Shown here: in pieces, positions 8,897 to 17,397 of the stretch
How the letters are laid out: each line of letters starts with the position of its first letter
How positions within the stretch are numbered: the first letter of the stretch is position 1
NCBI RefSeq assembly: GCF_018324205.1
Contig: NZ_AP023356.1
Coordinates: 1,550,001-1,614,000, forward strand
Source: Actinoplanes ianthinogenes
Lineage (GTDB): Bacteria > Actinomycetota > Actinomycetes > Mycobacteriales > Micromonosporaceae
DNA length: 64,000 nucleotides
Direction of reading: 5' to 3'
Made by a program: the position numbers and the translations under genes
The notes under the pieces: generated by a model
Databases searched by the model: none
Told to the model about the DNA's origin: nothing
The model's input: the letters and a program-made list of their open reading frames with translations, nothing else

Positions 8897-9100
8897 CCGA
8901 TCGCGGCCTTGCCGGACAGCAGCGACCGGGCGATGACCACCCGCTGGATGTCGTTGGTGCCCTCGCCGATCATCATCAGCGGCGCGTCCCGATAGAGGCG
9001 CTCGACCACGAACTCCTGGGAGTAGCCGTAGCCGCCGTGCACCTGCATGGCGTTCAGCGCGCAGCTCACCGCGGCCTCGGACGCGAACGCCTTGGGGTCC
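8893..9100 (-). pseudogene. Acyl-CoA dehydrogenase, C-terminal remnant
   Basis: The last 65 or so residues of an acyl-CoA dehydrogenase remain: FASEAAVSCALNAMQVHGG, ERLYRDAPLMMIGEGTNDIQ and RSLL are the conserved FAD-contacting C-terminal motifs. Everything upstream of about 9100, including the catalytic base region, is gone and replaced by unrelated sequence. The stop overlaps the start of the CitE-like relic. Confidence 0.85.
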
Positions 9101-9145
9101 GGCGACCCGGCCGAGACGACACTGAAAAGCAGTGTCAACGGCTGC

Positions 9146-9226
9146 TTGCCGTACGTCTGGGCGATCTGGATCTCGGTTCTGCTCGCCGGCCTGCTCGGCG
9201 TGGCCAAACCGATGGCGAACCTCTAG
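9146..9226 (+). pseudogene. C-terminal scrap of a membrane transporter
   Basis: On the plus strand 26 codons read LPYVWAIWISVLLAGLLGV, then AKPMANL and TAG at 9224-9226. This looks like the last membrane helix of a permease. No longer open frame precedes it. It is wedged between the acyl-CoA dehydrogenase relic and the IclR gene. The 7-bp hairpin GACACTG/CAGTGTC (9118-9136) lies at the junction. This could be chance, but the hydrophobic run and its position beside other scraps support a relic. Confidence 0.5.
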
Positions 9227-10047
9227 CCCGAGTAGCCCAGCTGGGCGCTGATCCGGCCGGCGCACCGGAGCAGGTCGGCGACCACGTCCGCGTCGGCGTC
9301 CGGCTTGAAGCGCAGCGCCGGCCCGGCCACGCTGATCACCGCGACCACCCGGCCGTCGTGGTCGAAGATCGGGGCCGCGATCGACGCGGCGCCGGCCTGC
9401 CGCTCACCGAGAGAGGTCGAGAAACCCTTCTTGCGTACGCCGGCCAGGTCCTTCCGCAGCTTCGCCGGGTCGGTGATCGTCCTGTCGGTGACCGCCGCCA
9501 ACGGGTGCCGGGTGAGGTACGCCTCCAGCTCGAAGTCGGGCAGGAACGCCAGGAACGCCTTGGACGACGCCCCCGCGTTCAGCGGGAACGGGATGCCGAG
9601 GCTGACCTCCAGGCGCAGCTCCTGGTCGGGCACCACCTGGTCGACGTAAAGCCGGGTGTCGCCGCGGCGCAGCGAGAGCGTCGCGGTCTCGTGGGTGCGC
9701 TCGGAGAGGTGCTTGAGCTCCGGGGCCGCCATCGCGCGCACGTCGGTGCGGGCCAGGTACGCCCGGCCCAGGGCGACGGCGGCGTGCCCCAGGGCGTAAC
9801 GCCGGGTGGCCGGGTCGACGGTGATCAGGTCGCGGCTGCGCAGCGCGGTGAGGATGCGGTGCACGGCGGCCTTGGTCAGGCCGAGCGCGGTGGCGATCTC
9901 GGTCACCCCGAGGTCGGGCTGCTCGGCGCGACCGAAGTAGAGCAGGACGTCCATGGCGCGCTCGACCGCGGCGATGGACCGCGACTGACCCTCGTCCTTG
10001 GACGCGGCGGACGCGGCGGCGGGCGTCGAAGCGGCTCGGCCTGGCAT
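9223..10047 (-). CDS. IclR-family transcriptional regulator
   Basis: A 274-residue regulator. A short Ala/Ser-rich tail precedes the winged helix-turn-helix (about residues 25-85, VTEIATALGLTKAAVHRIL) and the IclR ligand-binding domain (about 95-270), with the conserved late segment AASIAAPIFDHDGRVVAVISV. Members sense small aromatic or aliphatic acids and control nearby catabolic genes. Here the likely targets are the decayed operon on its own side and the divergent aldehyde dehydrogenase, lyase and hydroxylase genes. The effector is unknown. Confidence 0.9.
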   Translation of the reverse strand: MPGRAASTPAAASAASKDEGQSRSIAAVERAMDVLLYFGRAEQPDLGVTEIATALGLTKAAVHRILTALRSRDLITVDPATRRYALGHAAVALGRAYLARTDVRAMAAPELKHLSERTHETATLSLRRGDTRLYVDQVVPDQELRLEVSLGIPFPLNAGASSKAFLAFLPDFELEAYLTRHPLAAVTDRTITDPAKLRKDLAGVRKKGFSTSLGERQAGAASIAAPIFDHDGRVVAVISVAGPALRFKPDADADVVADLLRCAGRISAQLGYSG

Positions 10048-10103
10048 GTCGAAACTCCCCCGGAACGGGAACGGAACAAACCTTGCCGAACTCTAGCCTG
10101 CCA

Positions 10104-10176
10104 TTTCGCACCGCGAAACGCTGTACCGATCGGGCATTGATAGCCCCGCGCCGACCTCGTTACCTTGGGCGTAACG
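10104..10176. promoter_or_regulatory. Candidate IclR operators
   Basis: Two inverted repeats lie between the IclR gene and the divergent catabolic genes: TTTCGC-ACC-GCGAAA (10104-10118) and CGTTAC-N7-GTAACG (10158-10176). The first matches the general shape of IclR-family sites (short arms around a central CGC/GCG). The second sits where a promoter for the plus-strand genes would be. Confidence 0.55.
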
Positions 10177-10194
10177 CTGTTTCCAAGATCGTCC

Positions 10195-11222
10195 GGTGGG
10201 AGGCCAGATCCACCGGTGTCCCGATCCGCCAGACCACCCCGCTCGGCACGATCCTCTCCGGCGCCTTCGCCCTGGCCGCCGCCCAACTCCGCACCGGCCT
10301 GCTGACCAGCACCGCCACCCGCGACGACGGCCGCGAAGTCCTGGTCGAACGCCTCCCCTGGGGCCCCGCCGCCTGCCTGGTCCCGTGGAACGCCCCCGCC
10401 CCGATGGCCGCCCACAAGGTCGCCAACGCCCTCGCGGCCGGCTGTCCCACCATCCTCAAACCCTCCGAGTACGCCCCGTTCGGCACCGAACGCCTGGCCG
10501 TCGCGATCGACACCGCCCTGCGCGCCGCCGGCGCCCCGCCCGCCCTGTTCCAGCTGGTGCACGGCGGCGCCGCGACCGGCGCCCACCTGGTCGGCGACGC
10601 CCGGATCCGGGCCGTCTCGTTCGCCGGCGGCCTGTCCGGCGGGCGCGCGGTCGCCTCGGCCTGCGCCTACGACATCAAGCCGGTGCAGCTCGAACTCGGC
10701 GGCAACAACCCGCTGATCGTCCTCCCGGACGCCGACGAGCAGGTCGCCGCCCGCGCCGCCGCCGACCTGCTCACCACCCTGAACGGGCAGTGGTGCCGCG
10801 CCCTGGGCCGCCTGATCGTCCCGGCCGGGCGCGAGCAGGCCGTCGTCGGCGCGATCCTGGACCGCATCGCCACCCTGCGCGCCGGCGACCCGGCCGATCC
10901 GGGCACCGACTACGGCCCGCTGATCCATTCCGGTCACAAGGCGGCCGTAGTACAAGCGATGCAGAGGCTCGGGGGGACCACACACGAGGCCGCGATGAAA
11001 AGCGATGGCAACTTCCTCGCACCGGCCCTGGTCACCGGCGCGGATCCGGCCCGGACCACCGAGGAGATCTTCGGCCCGGTCGCCGCGGTGCACGGGTACA
11101 CCACGATCGACGAAGCCGTCGCCCTGGCCAACGGCACGCGGTACGGCCTGGAGGGCTACGTGATCGGCACCGACGAGGCCGCCGCGCTGGAGACGGCGAA
11201 GCGGATCCGGGCCGGTTCTTCA
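10195..11222 (+). pseudogene. Aldehyde dehydrogenase lacking N-terminus and C-terminal end
   Basis: The translation is a normal aldehyde dehydrogenase from CLVPWNAPAPMAAHKVANAL through ILKPSEYAP, the Glu motif ELGGNNPLIV, the catalytic Cys in GQWCRALGRLIV, and EEIFGPVAAVHGY. The first 80-100 residues are missing. The C-terminal 30-40 residues are lost where the frame runs past AKRIRAGS into the next gene's leader. No plausible start codon with a ribosome site is visible. A matching N-terminal piece lies at 13424-13693. It is probably inactive. Confidence 0.8.
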
Positions 11223-11274
11223 CCAACCCCCGGGTGGTGGGTGTGGAAAACGGATTCGCATTGCACAATCGCTC

Positions 11275-12147
11275 ATGACCGCTTCCGCGCTTCGCACGCT
11301 TCTCGCCATCGACCGGGTCACCCACGTGCCCGGCGTCTGGGATCCGGTGACCGCCGCGCTCGCCGTGGCCGCCGGGCACCGGGCCGTGCACCTGTCCGGC
11401 GCCGCCGTCTCGGCCACCATGCTGGGCCGTCCCGACCTGGGTTTCGTGCACGCCACGCAGATCGCCGACCGGGCCACCACGCTGGTCCCGGCGTTGCAGG
11501 GCGTCCCGCTGCTGGCGGACGCGGACACCGGTTACGGCAATCCGGTGCACGCGGTGTGGACCGGTCTGGCCTACAGCCGGGCCGGGATCTCCGGGCTGCA
11601 CCTGGAGGACCAGGTGAGCCCGAAACGCTGCGGGCACCTGGCCGGCAAGGAGGTGATCGACATCGGCCTGGCGGCTGCCAAGATCAAGGCGTTGACCGAG
11701 CAGGTCCCGGAGCTCGCGGTGATCGCCCGGACCGATGCGTACGCCGTGAAGGGACTCGCCGAGACCATCGTGCGGTGCGGCGCGTACGCCGAGGCGGGCG
11801 CCGACGCGGTGTTCCCGGAGGGCGTGTCGGAGATCGACGAGCTCGCCGCCATCCACGCGGCGCTTCCGGGCGTACCCATAGTGGTCAATCTCAGCGAAGC
11901 CGCACCGAACCAGCCCGCCTGGACCGACGCGGACCTGCTCGCCGTCGGCGTGCGCCTGGTCCTGCACCCGGTCGCCGCCCTGCTCGCCGCGATGCGGGCG
12001 GCGTCGATCACCTACCGCGCGATCGGCGAGAGCGGCAACGCCGACGCGGTCGAGCGGATGCCGTGGGCCGCCTTCACCGCCCTGGTCGGCCAGGACGACG
12101 CCCTCGACCTGGACGCCCGTTACGTCCCCGGGAGATTGCAGACGTGA
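11275..12147 (+). CDS. Isocitrate lyase / PEP mutase superfamily lyase
   Basis: A 290-residue (beta/alpha)8 barrel enzyme. Mg-binding acidic residues lie in LLADADTGYG (Asp82, Asp84), followed by Glu111-Asp112. The flexible-loop motif KRCGH (117-121) with its Cys is that of isocitrate and 2-methylisocitrate lyases rather than PEP mutases. The length suits 2-methylisocitrate or dimethylmalate lyase. The reaction would be reversible C-C cleavage of a 2-hydroxy-dicarboxylate to pyruvate, glyoxylate or similar. The exact substrate is not known. Its stop overlaps the next GTG (GTGA), so it is co-translated with the FAD hydroxylase. Confidence 0.85.
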   Translation: MTASALRTLLAIDRVTHVPGVWDPVTAALAVAAGHRAVHLSGAAVSATMLGRPDLGFVHATQIADRATTLVPALQGVPLLADADTGYGNPVHAVWTGLAYSRAGISGLHLEDQVSPKRCGHLAGKEVIDIGLAAAKIKALTEQVPELAVIARTDAYAVKGLAETIVRCGAYAEAGADAVFPEGVSEIDELAAIHAALPGVPIVVNLSEAAPNQPAWTDADLLAVGVRLVLHPVAALLAAMRAASITYRAIGESGNADAVERMPWAAFTALVGQDDALDLDARYVPGRLQT

Positions 12148-13427
12148 ACCGCATCCTGATCGCCGGCGCCGGGCCGGTCGGCCTGACCGCGGCCCTGGCG
12201 CTGGCCCGGCGCGGTTTCCCGGTGACCGTGCTGGAGTCCGGCGCCGGCCTGGCCGCCGAGTCTCGCGCGTCGACCTTCCACCCGCCGACCCTGGAGATGC
12301 TCGACGATCTCGGCGTCGGCGCCGAGCTGCACGAGCGGGGCCTGCTCGCGCCGACCTTCGCCTACCGCGATCGGCGCGCCGGCTTGATCGCCCTGCTCGA
12401 CCTGGCAGTCCTGGCCGGTGACACCCGCTATCCCTACCGCCTCCAGTGCGAACAGTCCAAACTCACCCCGATCCTGCGCGACCACCTGCTCCGCGAGGAC
12501 GGTGCCGAGATCCGCTACGGCTGGCACCTGTCCGGTGTCGAGCAGACCGGTGACGGGGTCACCGCGCGGTCCGCCGACGGCCGGAGCGTCGCCGGGGCCT
12601 GGCTGATCGGCGCGGACGGCGCCCACTCGGCCACCCGCCGCGCGATCGGCGTGGAGTTCGACGGCATCACCTATCCGGAACGCTTCCTGGTCGCCTCGGC
12701 CGACGAGGAGCTGAGCGCCTGGCTGCCGGACCTGGTCTCGGTCAACTACGTCTTCGACCCGGTCGAGTGGTGCGTGCTGCTCCGCACGCCGGACCACTGG
12801 CGGGTGCTGCTGCCCACCCCGTCCGAGACGCCGGACGCCGCGGAGTACGCCCGCCTGGACGCCCGGCTGCGCGGCGTGCACGATCCGGGTCGTCCGTGGC
12901 GGATCGCGCACGCCTCGATGTACCGGGTCCACCAGCGCGTCGCCGCCGCCTTCCGGGTCGGCCGGGTGCTGCTGGCCGGCGACGCCGCGCACGTCAACAA
13001 CCCGCTCGGCGGCCTCGGGATGAACTCCGGGATCCACGACGCGATCGCCTACGCCGCGGCCCTGGCCGCGGGTGACGAGTCCGCGGTCGAGGCGGCCGCC
13101 GGCGCTCGCCGCCGGATCGCGCTGGAGTATGTGCAGACCGTCTCGCACCAGAACTACGAGCGGATGCGCGCCACCGATCCGGTCGCCCGCGCCGCCCACC
13201 TGGACTCGCTGCGCGCCACCGCCGCCGACCCGGTCCGGGCCCGCGCCGCACTGATCCGCAGCTCCATGCTCAGCCCCCTCCGCCCGGCGACGACACGACC
13301 CGGCAAGCGAGCCCGCCCAGCGACGACACGACCCGGCAAGCGAGCCCGCCCGGCGGCGACACGACCCGGCAAACGAGCCCGCCCGGCGGCGCGATCGGAC
13401 AAGCGACCCAGGCCGGCGGCGGCGTGA
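12144..13427 (+). CDS. FAD-dependent aromatic hydroxylase (PHBH/MhpA-like)
   Basis: A 427-residue flavoprotein: N-terminal GAGPVG Rossmann motif (8-13), DG motif in LIGADGAHSATRR (Asp158-Gly159), and the FAD-ribityl GD motif LLAGDAAH (Gly279-Asp280) followed by NPLGGLGMNSG. These define class A flavin hydroxylases, which use NAD(P)H and O2 on phenolic or 3-hydroxyacyl aromatic substrates. The start GTG 12144 overlaps the lyase stop. The last 50 residues are a repeated RPATTRPGKRA tail from a 33-bp minisatellite and are unlikely to be functional. Confidence 0.85.
   Translation: MNRILIAGAGPVGLTAALALARRGFPVTVLESGAGLAAESRASTFHPPTLEMLDDLGVGAELHERGLLAPTFAYRDRRAGLIALLDLAVLAGDTRYPYRLQCEQSKLTPILRDHLLREDGAEIRYGWHLSGVEQTGDGVTARSADGRSVAGAWLIGADGAHSATRRAIGVEFDGITYPERFLVASADEELSAWLPDLVSVNYVFDPVEWCVLLRTPDHWRVLLPTPSETPDAAEYARLDARLRGVHDPGRPWRIAHASMYRVHQRVAAAFRVGRVLLAGDAAHVNNPLGGLGMNSGIHDAIAYAAALAAGDESAVEAAAGARRRIALEYVQTVSHQNYERMRATDPVARAAHLDSLRATAADPVRARAALIRSSMLSPLRPATTRPGKRARPATTRPGKRARPAATRPGKRARPAARSDKRPRPAAA
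13281..13412 (+). repeat. 33-bp tandem repeat in the 3' end of the hydroxylase gene
   Basis: Three near-identical 33-bp units start at 13281, 13314 and 13347, and a diverged fourth starts at 13380. The unit is 11 codons (PATTRPGKRAR), so gain or loss keeps the reading frame. It lies just before the stop codon. Confidence 0.9.
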
Positions 13428-13693
13428 TCGAGCGGGAGAACCCGGCCCGCTTCGCAGAGATCGTCGGCGAGGTCCCGGTGACCTCCCCCGAGGCGGTCGA
13501 CGAGATCGTCCGCCGGGCCGACGCGGACCAGCGCCGCTGGGCCACGACGCCGCTGCCGGACCGCCTGACCGCGCTGACCCGCGTCGCCGACGCGATCGAC
13601 ATCGCGATCCAGGATCTGGCCACGCTGCTGGCCCGGGAGTCCGGCAAGGTGCGGCCCGACTGCCTCGGCGAATTGGGGTTCGCCGTCCGCTGA
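13424..13693 (+). pseudogene. Aldehyde dehydrogenase N-terminal fragment
   Basis: From GTG 13424, overlapping the hydroxylase stop, 89 codons read like an aldehyde dehydrogenase N-terminus: ENPAR, VGEVPVTSPEAVDEIV, and LATLLARESGKV followed by GELGFAVR. The cofactor and catalytic domains are absent. The part that remains is roughly what the 10195-11222 fragment lacks. After its stop, another frame reads TNRKAAFRFATAAFRKRDLF to TGA at 13762, probably the end of a further lost gene. Confidence 0.75.
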
Positions 13694-13760
13694 CGAACCG
13701 TAAGGCAGCGTTCCGGTTCGCCACGGCGGCGTTCCGCAAGCGCGATCTGTTCGCGGGGAC

Positions 13761-14444
13761 GTGAGACCGATGGAGTATCCGGTAGTCCTGGCGCTCGAAG
13801 ACTTCGTGCCGGTGATCGTGGGATTTTTGGGATTCGCGCTGCTGGGACGCATGGGTCCCGCGAAGGCGGCGCGGCGGGCCGGGGTCGCCGGAGCGGTGCT
13901 GATCGGGCTCGGCGGGACCGCCAAGTGCGCGTGGAAGCTGGTCTACGCGAGCGGCGGGGGCGATCTCGCGGTGCTGGAGCAGTCGCTGTTTCCGCTGATG
14001 GCGGCGGGGGCGTGCCTGCTCTCGTGGTCGCTCGCGGTGACGATTCGGCGCGGTGGGCGTACGCAGATCTGGCCTTTTGCCGTTGCCTTCCTGATAGGCG
14101 TCGGCGGGTCCGCCGCGGCCGGCAGCCTGCATCCGATGTTCGTGGTGGCGACCTTCGCGGTGACGGCGGTCAGCGTGCTCGGCGCGATCGTGGCGGCGCG
14201 GTATCGGCAGTGGTGGGCGGTGTCGTTCTTCGTCCTCGGGCTGGTCCTGGTGACGTCGCTGGTCCCGCTGCGGCAGTCACCGTCGCACGAGACGCTGGCT
14301 TATCAGTGGCTGGAGCAGTCCCTGAACACCTCGGCGCAAGCGTTGCTGCTGGTGGCCGCGTGGCTGACCACGCGGGCCGCGGCTCGTGCCGGCTCACCCG
14401 CCTCTCCCGCGCTCGCGGCCGATGACGAAAGAGAATCCGTATGA
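13761..14444 (+). CDS. Multi-pass membrane protein of unknown function
   Basis: A 227-residue protein with about seven hydrophobic helices and a short charged C-terminus; no family is recognised. GTG 13761 overlaps the stop of the preceding scrap, and ATG 13770 is an alternative start. It overlaps the next gene by ATGA, so it is co-translated with the racemase-superfamily enzyme. It could be its transporter or sensor, but nothing in the sequence proves that. Confidence 0.7.
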   Translation: MRPMEYPVVLALEDFVPVIVGFLGFALLGRMGPAKAARRAGVAGAVLIGLGGTAKCAWKLVYASGGGDLAVLEQSLFPLMAAGACLLSWSLAVTIRRGGRTQIWPFAVAFLIGVGGSAAAGSLHPMFVVATFAVTAVSVLGAIVAARYRQWWAVSFFVLGLVLVTSLVPLRQSPSHETLAYQWLEQSLNTSAQALLLVAAWLTTRAAARAGSPASPALAADDERESV

Positions 14445-15184
14445 CCGACACCCTCGGGTGGCGCCGCAAGTTCGGCGTGATCGCCCCGTCGACCAACACC
14501 ATCGTCGAGCCGGACTTCGCCGCGATGACGGTGCCCGGCGTGACCGCGCACTTCTCCCGCATCCACATCCGCGACCAGGATCTCTCCGACGACGCCCACT
14601 TCGAGAACCTGCTGGCCCAGATCCGCGCCGAGATCGGTTTCGCCTGCGAGCGGGTCCTGACCTGCGAGCCCGGCTACATGGTCATGGGCATGTCCGCCGA
14701 GACGTTCTGGGGCGGGGTCGAGGGCAACCGCGAGTTCGTCGCCCAGATCAAGGCGATCACCGGGCTGGAGGTGGCCACCGGCGCCGAGGCCTGCGAGCGG
14801 GCCCTCACGCTGCACGGCGCCCGCAGGATCGGGGTGGTCACTCCCTATCAGCCGGTGGGTGACGCCAACGTGGTGCGGTTCTTCGGCGAGATCGGCTTCG
14901 AGGTCACCGCGATCGAGGGCCTGAAGTGCCCGACCGCGGTCTCCATCGCCCACGTCACCGAGGACGAGCTGCGCGCCGCGATCCTGGCGGTCGACGGCCC
15001 GGACGTGGACGCCATCGTCCAGTGCGGCACCAACCTGTCCATGGTCCGGCTGGCCGACGAGGCCGAACGCTGGCTGGGCAAACCGGTGATCGCCATCAAC
15101 GCCGCGACGTGGTGGATGGCGCTGCGCGACAACGGGATCCACGACAAGGTCTACAACGCCGGCTCCCTCCTCCGCGACCACTGA
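14441..15184 (+). CDS. Arylmalonate decarboxylase / maleate isomerase-like enzyme
   Basis: A 247-residue member of the Asp/Glu racemase superfamily. APSTNT (15-20), MGMS (82-85), TPYQP (Tyr136) and QCGTN (Cys195-Gly196) line up with the arylmalonate decarboxylase active site. Only the second catalytic Cys is present; Gly83 replaces the first. Maleate isomerases and racemases need two Cys, so the pattern suits decarboxylation of a malonate-type acid, though an unusual isomerase remains possible. It is the last gene of the catabolic island and is co-translated with the membrane protein. Confidence 0.75.
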   Translation: MTDTLGWRRKFGVIAPSTNTIVEPDFAAMTVPGVTAHFSRIHIRDQDLSDDAHFENLLAQIRAEIGFACERVLTCEPGYMVMGMSAETFWGGVEGNREFVAQIKAITGLEVATGAEACERALTLHGARRIGVVTPYQPVGDANVVRFFGEIGFEVTAIEGLKCPTAVSIAHVTEDELRAAILAVDGPDVDAIVQCGTNLSMVRLADEAERWLGKPVIAINAATWWMALRDNGIHDKVYNAGSLLRDH

Positions 15185-15207
15185 CCGCGGCACGGTGCTG
15201 TTCATGA

Positions 15208-15729
15208 TCAGCGCGACGCGGGCAGGTCGTAGACGGTCGTGGGGATGCCGGCCTCGGACAGGGTGGTCCGGATCAGGGGCTCGACCTCGGCCCAGTCGCC
15301 GCCGGCCAGGCCGCAGCCGATGCGGGGCATGTGCACCGACGCGTCGTGGGTCGTGGCGTGGGTCACCAGGGTGGTGAGGCACTCGCGGATCGCCTCGTAG
15401 CGGACCGGCGGGCCGGCGGCAGGGTCGTAGCCGGTCGCGGTGCGCAGGCCGCGCTCGGTCACGATGCCGTGCTGCCCCACCATGTTCGCCACCCAGAGAT
15501 CGGGGGCGACCGGCACCAGCTGAACGGCGCCCAGCCGGAACGGGCGGTCGGCCTGCCCGGCGGCGTGCCAGCGGCGGAACTCCCGCTCCGGCTCCGGCCA
15601 GCGGCGGGAGATGGTCCGCACGATGCCCCGGCCCCAGGCGCCGATGTCGTTGCAGACGTGCGCGATGATCCGTGGCCCGTCGCCGAGGGGCGCGGTCGCG
15701 TCGCCCTCGACATAACTCACCGGTTGCAT
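15208..15729 (-). CDS. Macrodomain protein (ADP-ribosyl hydrolase type)
   Basis: A 173-residue single macrodomain. The ADP-ribose-binding segments EGDATAP, HVCNDIGAWGRG and PRIGCGLAGGDW are clear and resemble the TARG1/ALC1-like branch, whose members remove ADP-ribose from acidic residues or hydrolyse O-acetyl-ADP-ribose. Cytoplasmic. It stands alone, with no toxin or DarT-like ADP-ribosyltransferase next to it, so it is probably housekeeping. Confidence 0.85.
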   Translation of the reverse strand: MQPVSYVEGDATAPLGDGPRIIAHVCNDIGAWGRGIVRTISRRWPEPEREFRRWHAAGQADRPFRLGAVQLVPVAPDLWVANMVGQHGIVTERGLRTATGYDPAAGPPVRYEAIRECLTTLVTHATTHDASVHMPRIGCGLAGGDWAEVEPLIRTTLSEAGIPTTVYDLPASR

Positions 15730-15820
15730 GCCGCGATGCTAACCACGAACGGGTGTGCCGTTGCCAAGTCGAGATTCGGCAGGGGTAACTGTTGATCTTG
15801 CTTGTTGTTAACGTCCGGGA

Positions 15821-16732
15821 GTGAGCGATCAGCAGTCATCCACGCCGGGTCCGGGGACGCCACCGAGCGATCCGACCCAGCCGTCTTACACGCCCGGCCG
15901 GGCCGTGCTGCCCTCGGCCGACCCGACGCTGCCGGCCACGCCGGGCCCGAGCGAGGCGACGACGGTGAACCCGGCGGGACATCAGGCCACCACGGCCTAT
16001 CCGGCGGGCGAATCGCCCACGACGCCCTACTCGGCCGGAGAACAGGCCGCGCCCGGGATGCCGCCCACGGCCTACCTGCCGCCCGGCGAGCCGACGACGC
16101 CGTACCCGTCGACCCCGCCGACCGCCTATCAGCCGCCCGCCGCCTATCAGCCGCCGGCGCCCACCACACCGTTCCCGGCCCCGGGATTCCCGGCGACGGC
16201 CTATCCGCCACCCGCCCACCCGGCGCCGGACCAGCCCCGGCCCGCTTTCCCCGCACCGGACTACTCGGCGCCGGCCCAGCCTCCGGCCTACCCCGCGCCG
16301 AACTACCCAGCGCCCGCCCAGTCTCCGGCCTATCCAGCGCCCGGCTACCCGGCGCCGGGCTACCCGCCGCCCGCTTACGCCCCGCCCGGCTACGACCAGG
16401 GCGCCGCCTACCCGCCGGTCCCCTACGGAGCCGCGCCGAACTACCCGTCCCCCTACTTCCCGCCGCACGCCTTCCCGCCCGCGCCGGTCGGCGAGACCAA
16501 CCGGTACGCCACCCTCTCCCTGGTGACCGGCATCATCGGCCTGTTCCCGCTCGGCCTGATCTTCGGTTTCATGGCGGTCACGCAGATCAACAAGACCCGT
16601 CAGCCGGGCCGCGGCCAGGCGATCGCCGGCATCCTCGCGTCCGGCGCGTGGATGTACGTCGCCTACATCCTGGCCGCCGTCTGGTTCGGGTTCGACGGGG
16701 ACCCGGGGCTGCGGGACACGACCGGCTTCTGA
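15821..16732 (+). CDS. Proline-rich DUF4190 membrane protein
   Basis: A 303-residue protein from GTG 15821. Residues 1-220 are a low-complexity Pro/Ala/Tyr region (many PAPxYPAP units), probably cytosolic and disordered. The C-terminal 80 residues carry two membrane helices and the DUF4190 pattern (LVTGIIGLFPLGLIFGFMA, then IAGILASGAWMY). Such proteins are common in actinomycetes; their role is unknown. Confidence 0.8.
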   Translation: MSDQQSSTPGPGTPPSDPTQPSYTPGRAVLPSADPTLPATPGPSEATTVNPAGHQATTAYPAGESPTTPYSAGEQAAPGMPPTAYLPPGEPTTPYPSTPPTAYQPPAAYQPPAPTTPFPAPGFPATAYPPPAHPAPDQPRPAFPAPDYSAPAQPPAYPAPNYPAPAQSPAYPAPGYPAPGYPPPAYAPPGYDQGAAYPPVPYGAAPNYPSPYFPPHAFPPAPVGETNRYATLSLVTGIIGLFPLGLIFGFMAVTQINKTRQPGRGQAIAGILASGAWMYVAYILAAVWFGFDGDPGLRDTTGF

Positions 16733-16747
16733 ACGAGGGCCGGATCG

Positions 16748-16789
16748 GGGTCGTGGGGACCGCCCCGCGCAAAGCCGCCCCCACGACCC
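16748..16789. terminator. Bidirectional terminator hairpin
   Basis: An 11-bp perfect stem GGGTCGTGGGG / CCCCACGACCC with a 20-base loop lies between the converging 15821 and 16807 genes. There is no long T-run, as is usual in actinomycetes. Confidence 0.65.
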
Positions 16790-16806
16790 TGAACCGCCCC
16801 GTCACC

Positions 16807-17397
16807 TCACCGGACGCCGGCCATCCTCCGGCGCCGGGCCGGGAGCATCGCCAGCAGGCCGAACCCGGGCAGCAGCAGCGCCGTCCCGATCAGGCCCATG
16901 GTCGCCCACTCCAGTCCGGGCCCGGTCTTGGGCAGCGCGCCGGAGTCGGTCGTCGTCGAGCCGGTGGCGGCCGTGGACGAGGACGCCGGCATCGCGGTCG
17001 TCGAGCCGCCGGAGCCCGATCCGCTGCCGAACGTGATCGCCACCTGCACCTTGTTGGCCGCCACCACGTCCGCCGGGTTGCTCGACGGCAGCAGCTGGGC
17101 GGCGATCACGCAGCCGTTCGTCCCGCAGCTGTGCCCGCTGAACGTGGTGGCCAGCTTCAACGTCACCGTCTTGGTCTTGCCGGCGGCGTCGGACGAGACG
17201 AACTCCGCGCCGCCGGACAGGTTGCAGTCGGTCGACGAGGCCGGGTTCTTCACGCACTGGCCGAGCGCGATGTTCTCCAGGTTCTTGGTGAACCCGGTGC
17301 CGTACACGGTGATCGAGTCGCCGTTCTTCAGACCGCTGGTCTTGGAGACGTGCAGCGTGGGCTTGGCGGCCGCCGGCGACACGTCGAGCAGGAGCAC
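16807..17397 (-). pseudogene. LPXTG surface protein (neocarzinostatin-like), broken signal peptide
   Basis: The mature part is intact: a neocarzinostatin-like beta domain (SKTSGLKNGDSITVYGTGF onward, with paired Cys), a Ser/Thr-rich spacer, and a sortase signal LPKTG followed by a helix and RRRR. The 5' end is not. Only VLLLDVSPAAA, the end of a signal peptide, is left before sequence antisense to an amidohydrolase relic. No start codon with a ribosome site is seen, so export and probably expression are lost. Confidence 0.75.

Noticed and set aside
10083-13427. A single 1114-residue fusion of aldehyde dehydrogenase and FAD hydroxylase
   Set aside because: The middle third is the out-of-frame shadow of the intact lyase gene at 11275-12147. 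The hydroxylase has its own GTG start with a 4-base overlap.
11275-15184. Biosynthetic gene cluster for a natural product
   Set aside because: The lyase, hydroxylase, dehydrogenase relics and IclR regulator fit catabolism; no assembly-line, tailoring or resistance genes are present.
16000-16440. Proline-rich region of the DUF4190 gene as another minisatellite
   Set aside because: PAPxYPAP units vary in length and codon choice; this is ordinary low-complexity coding sequence of the family.
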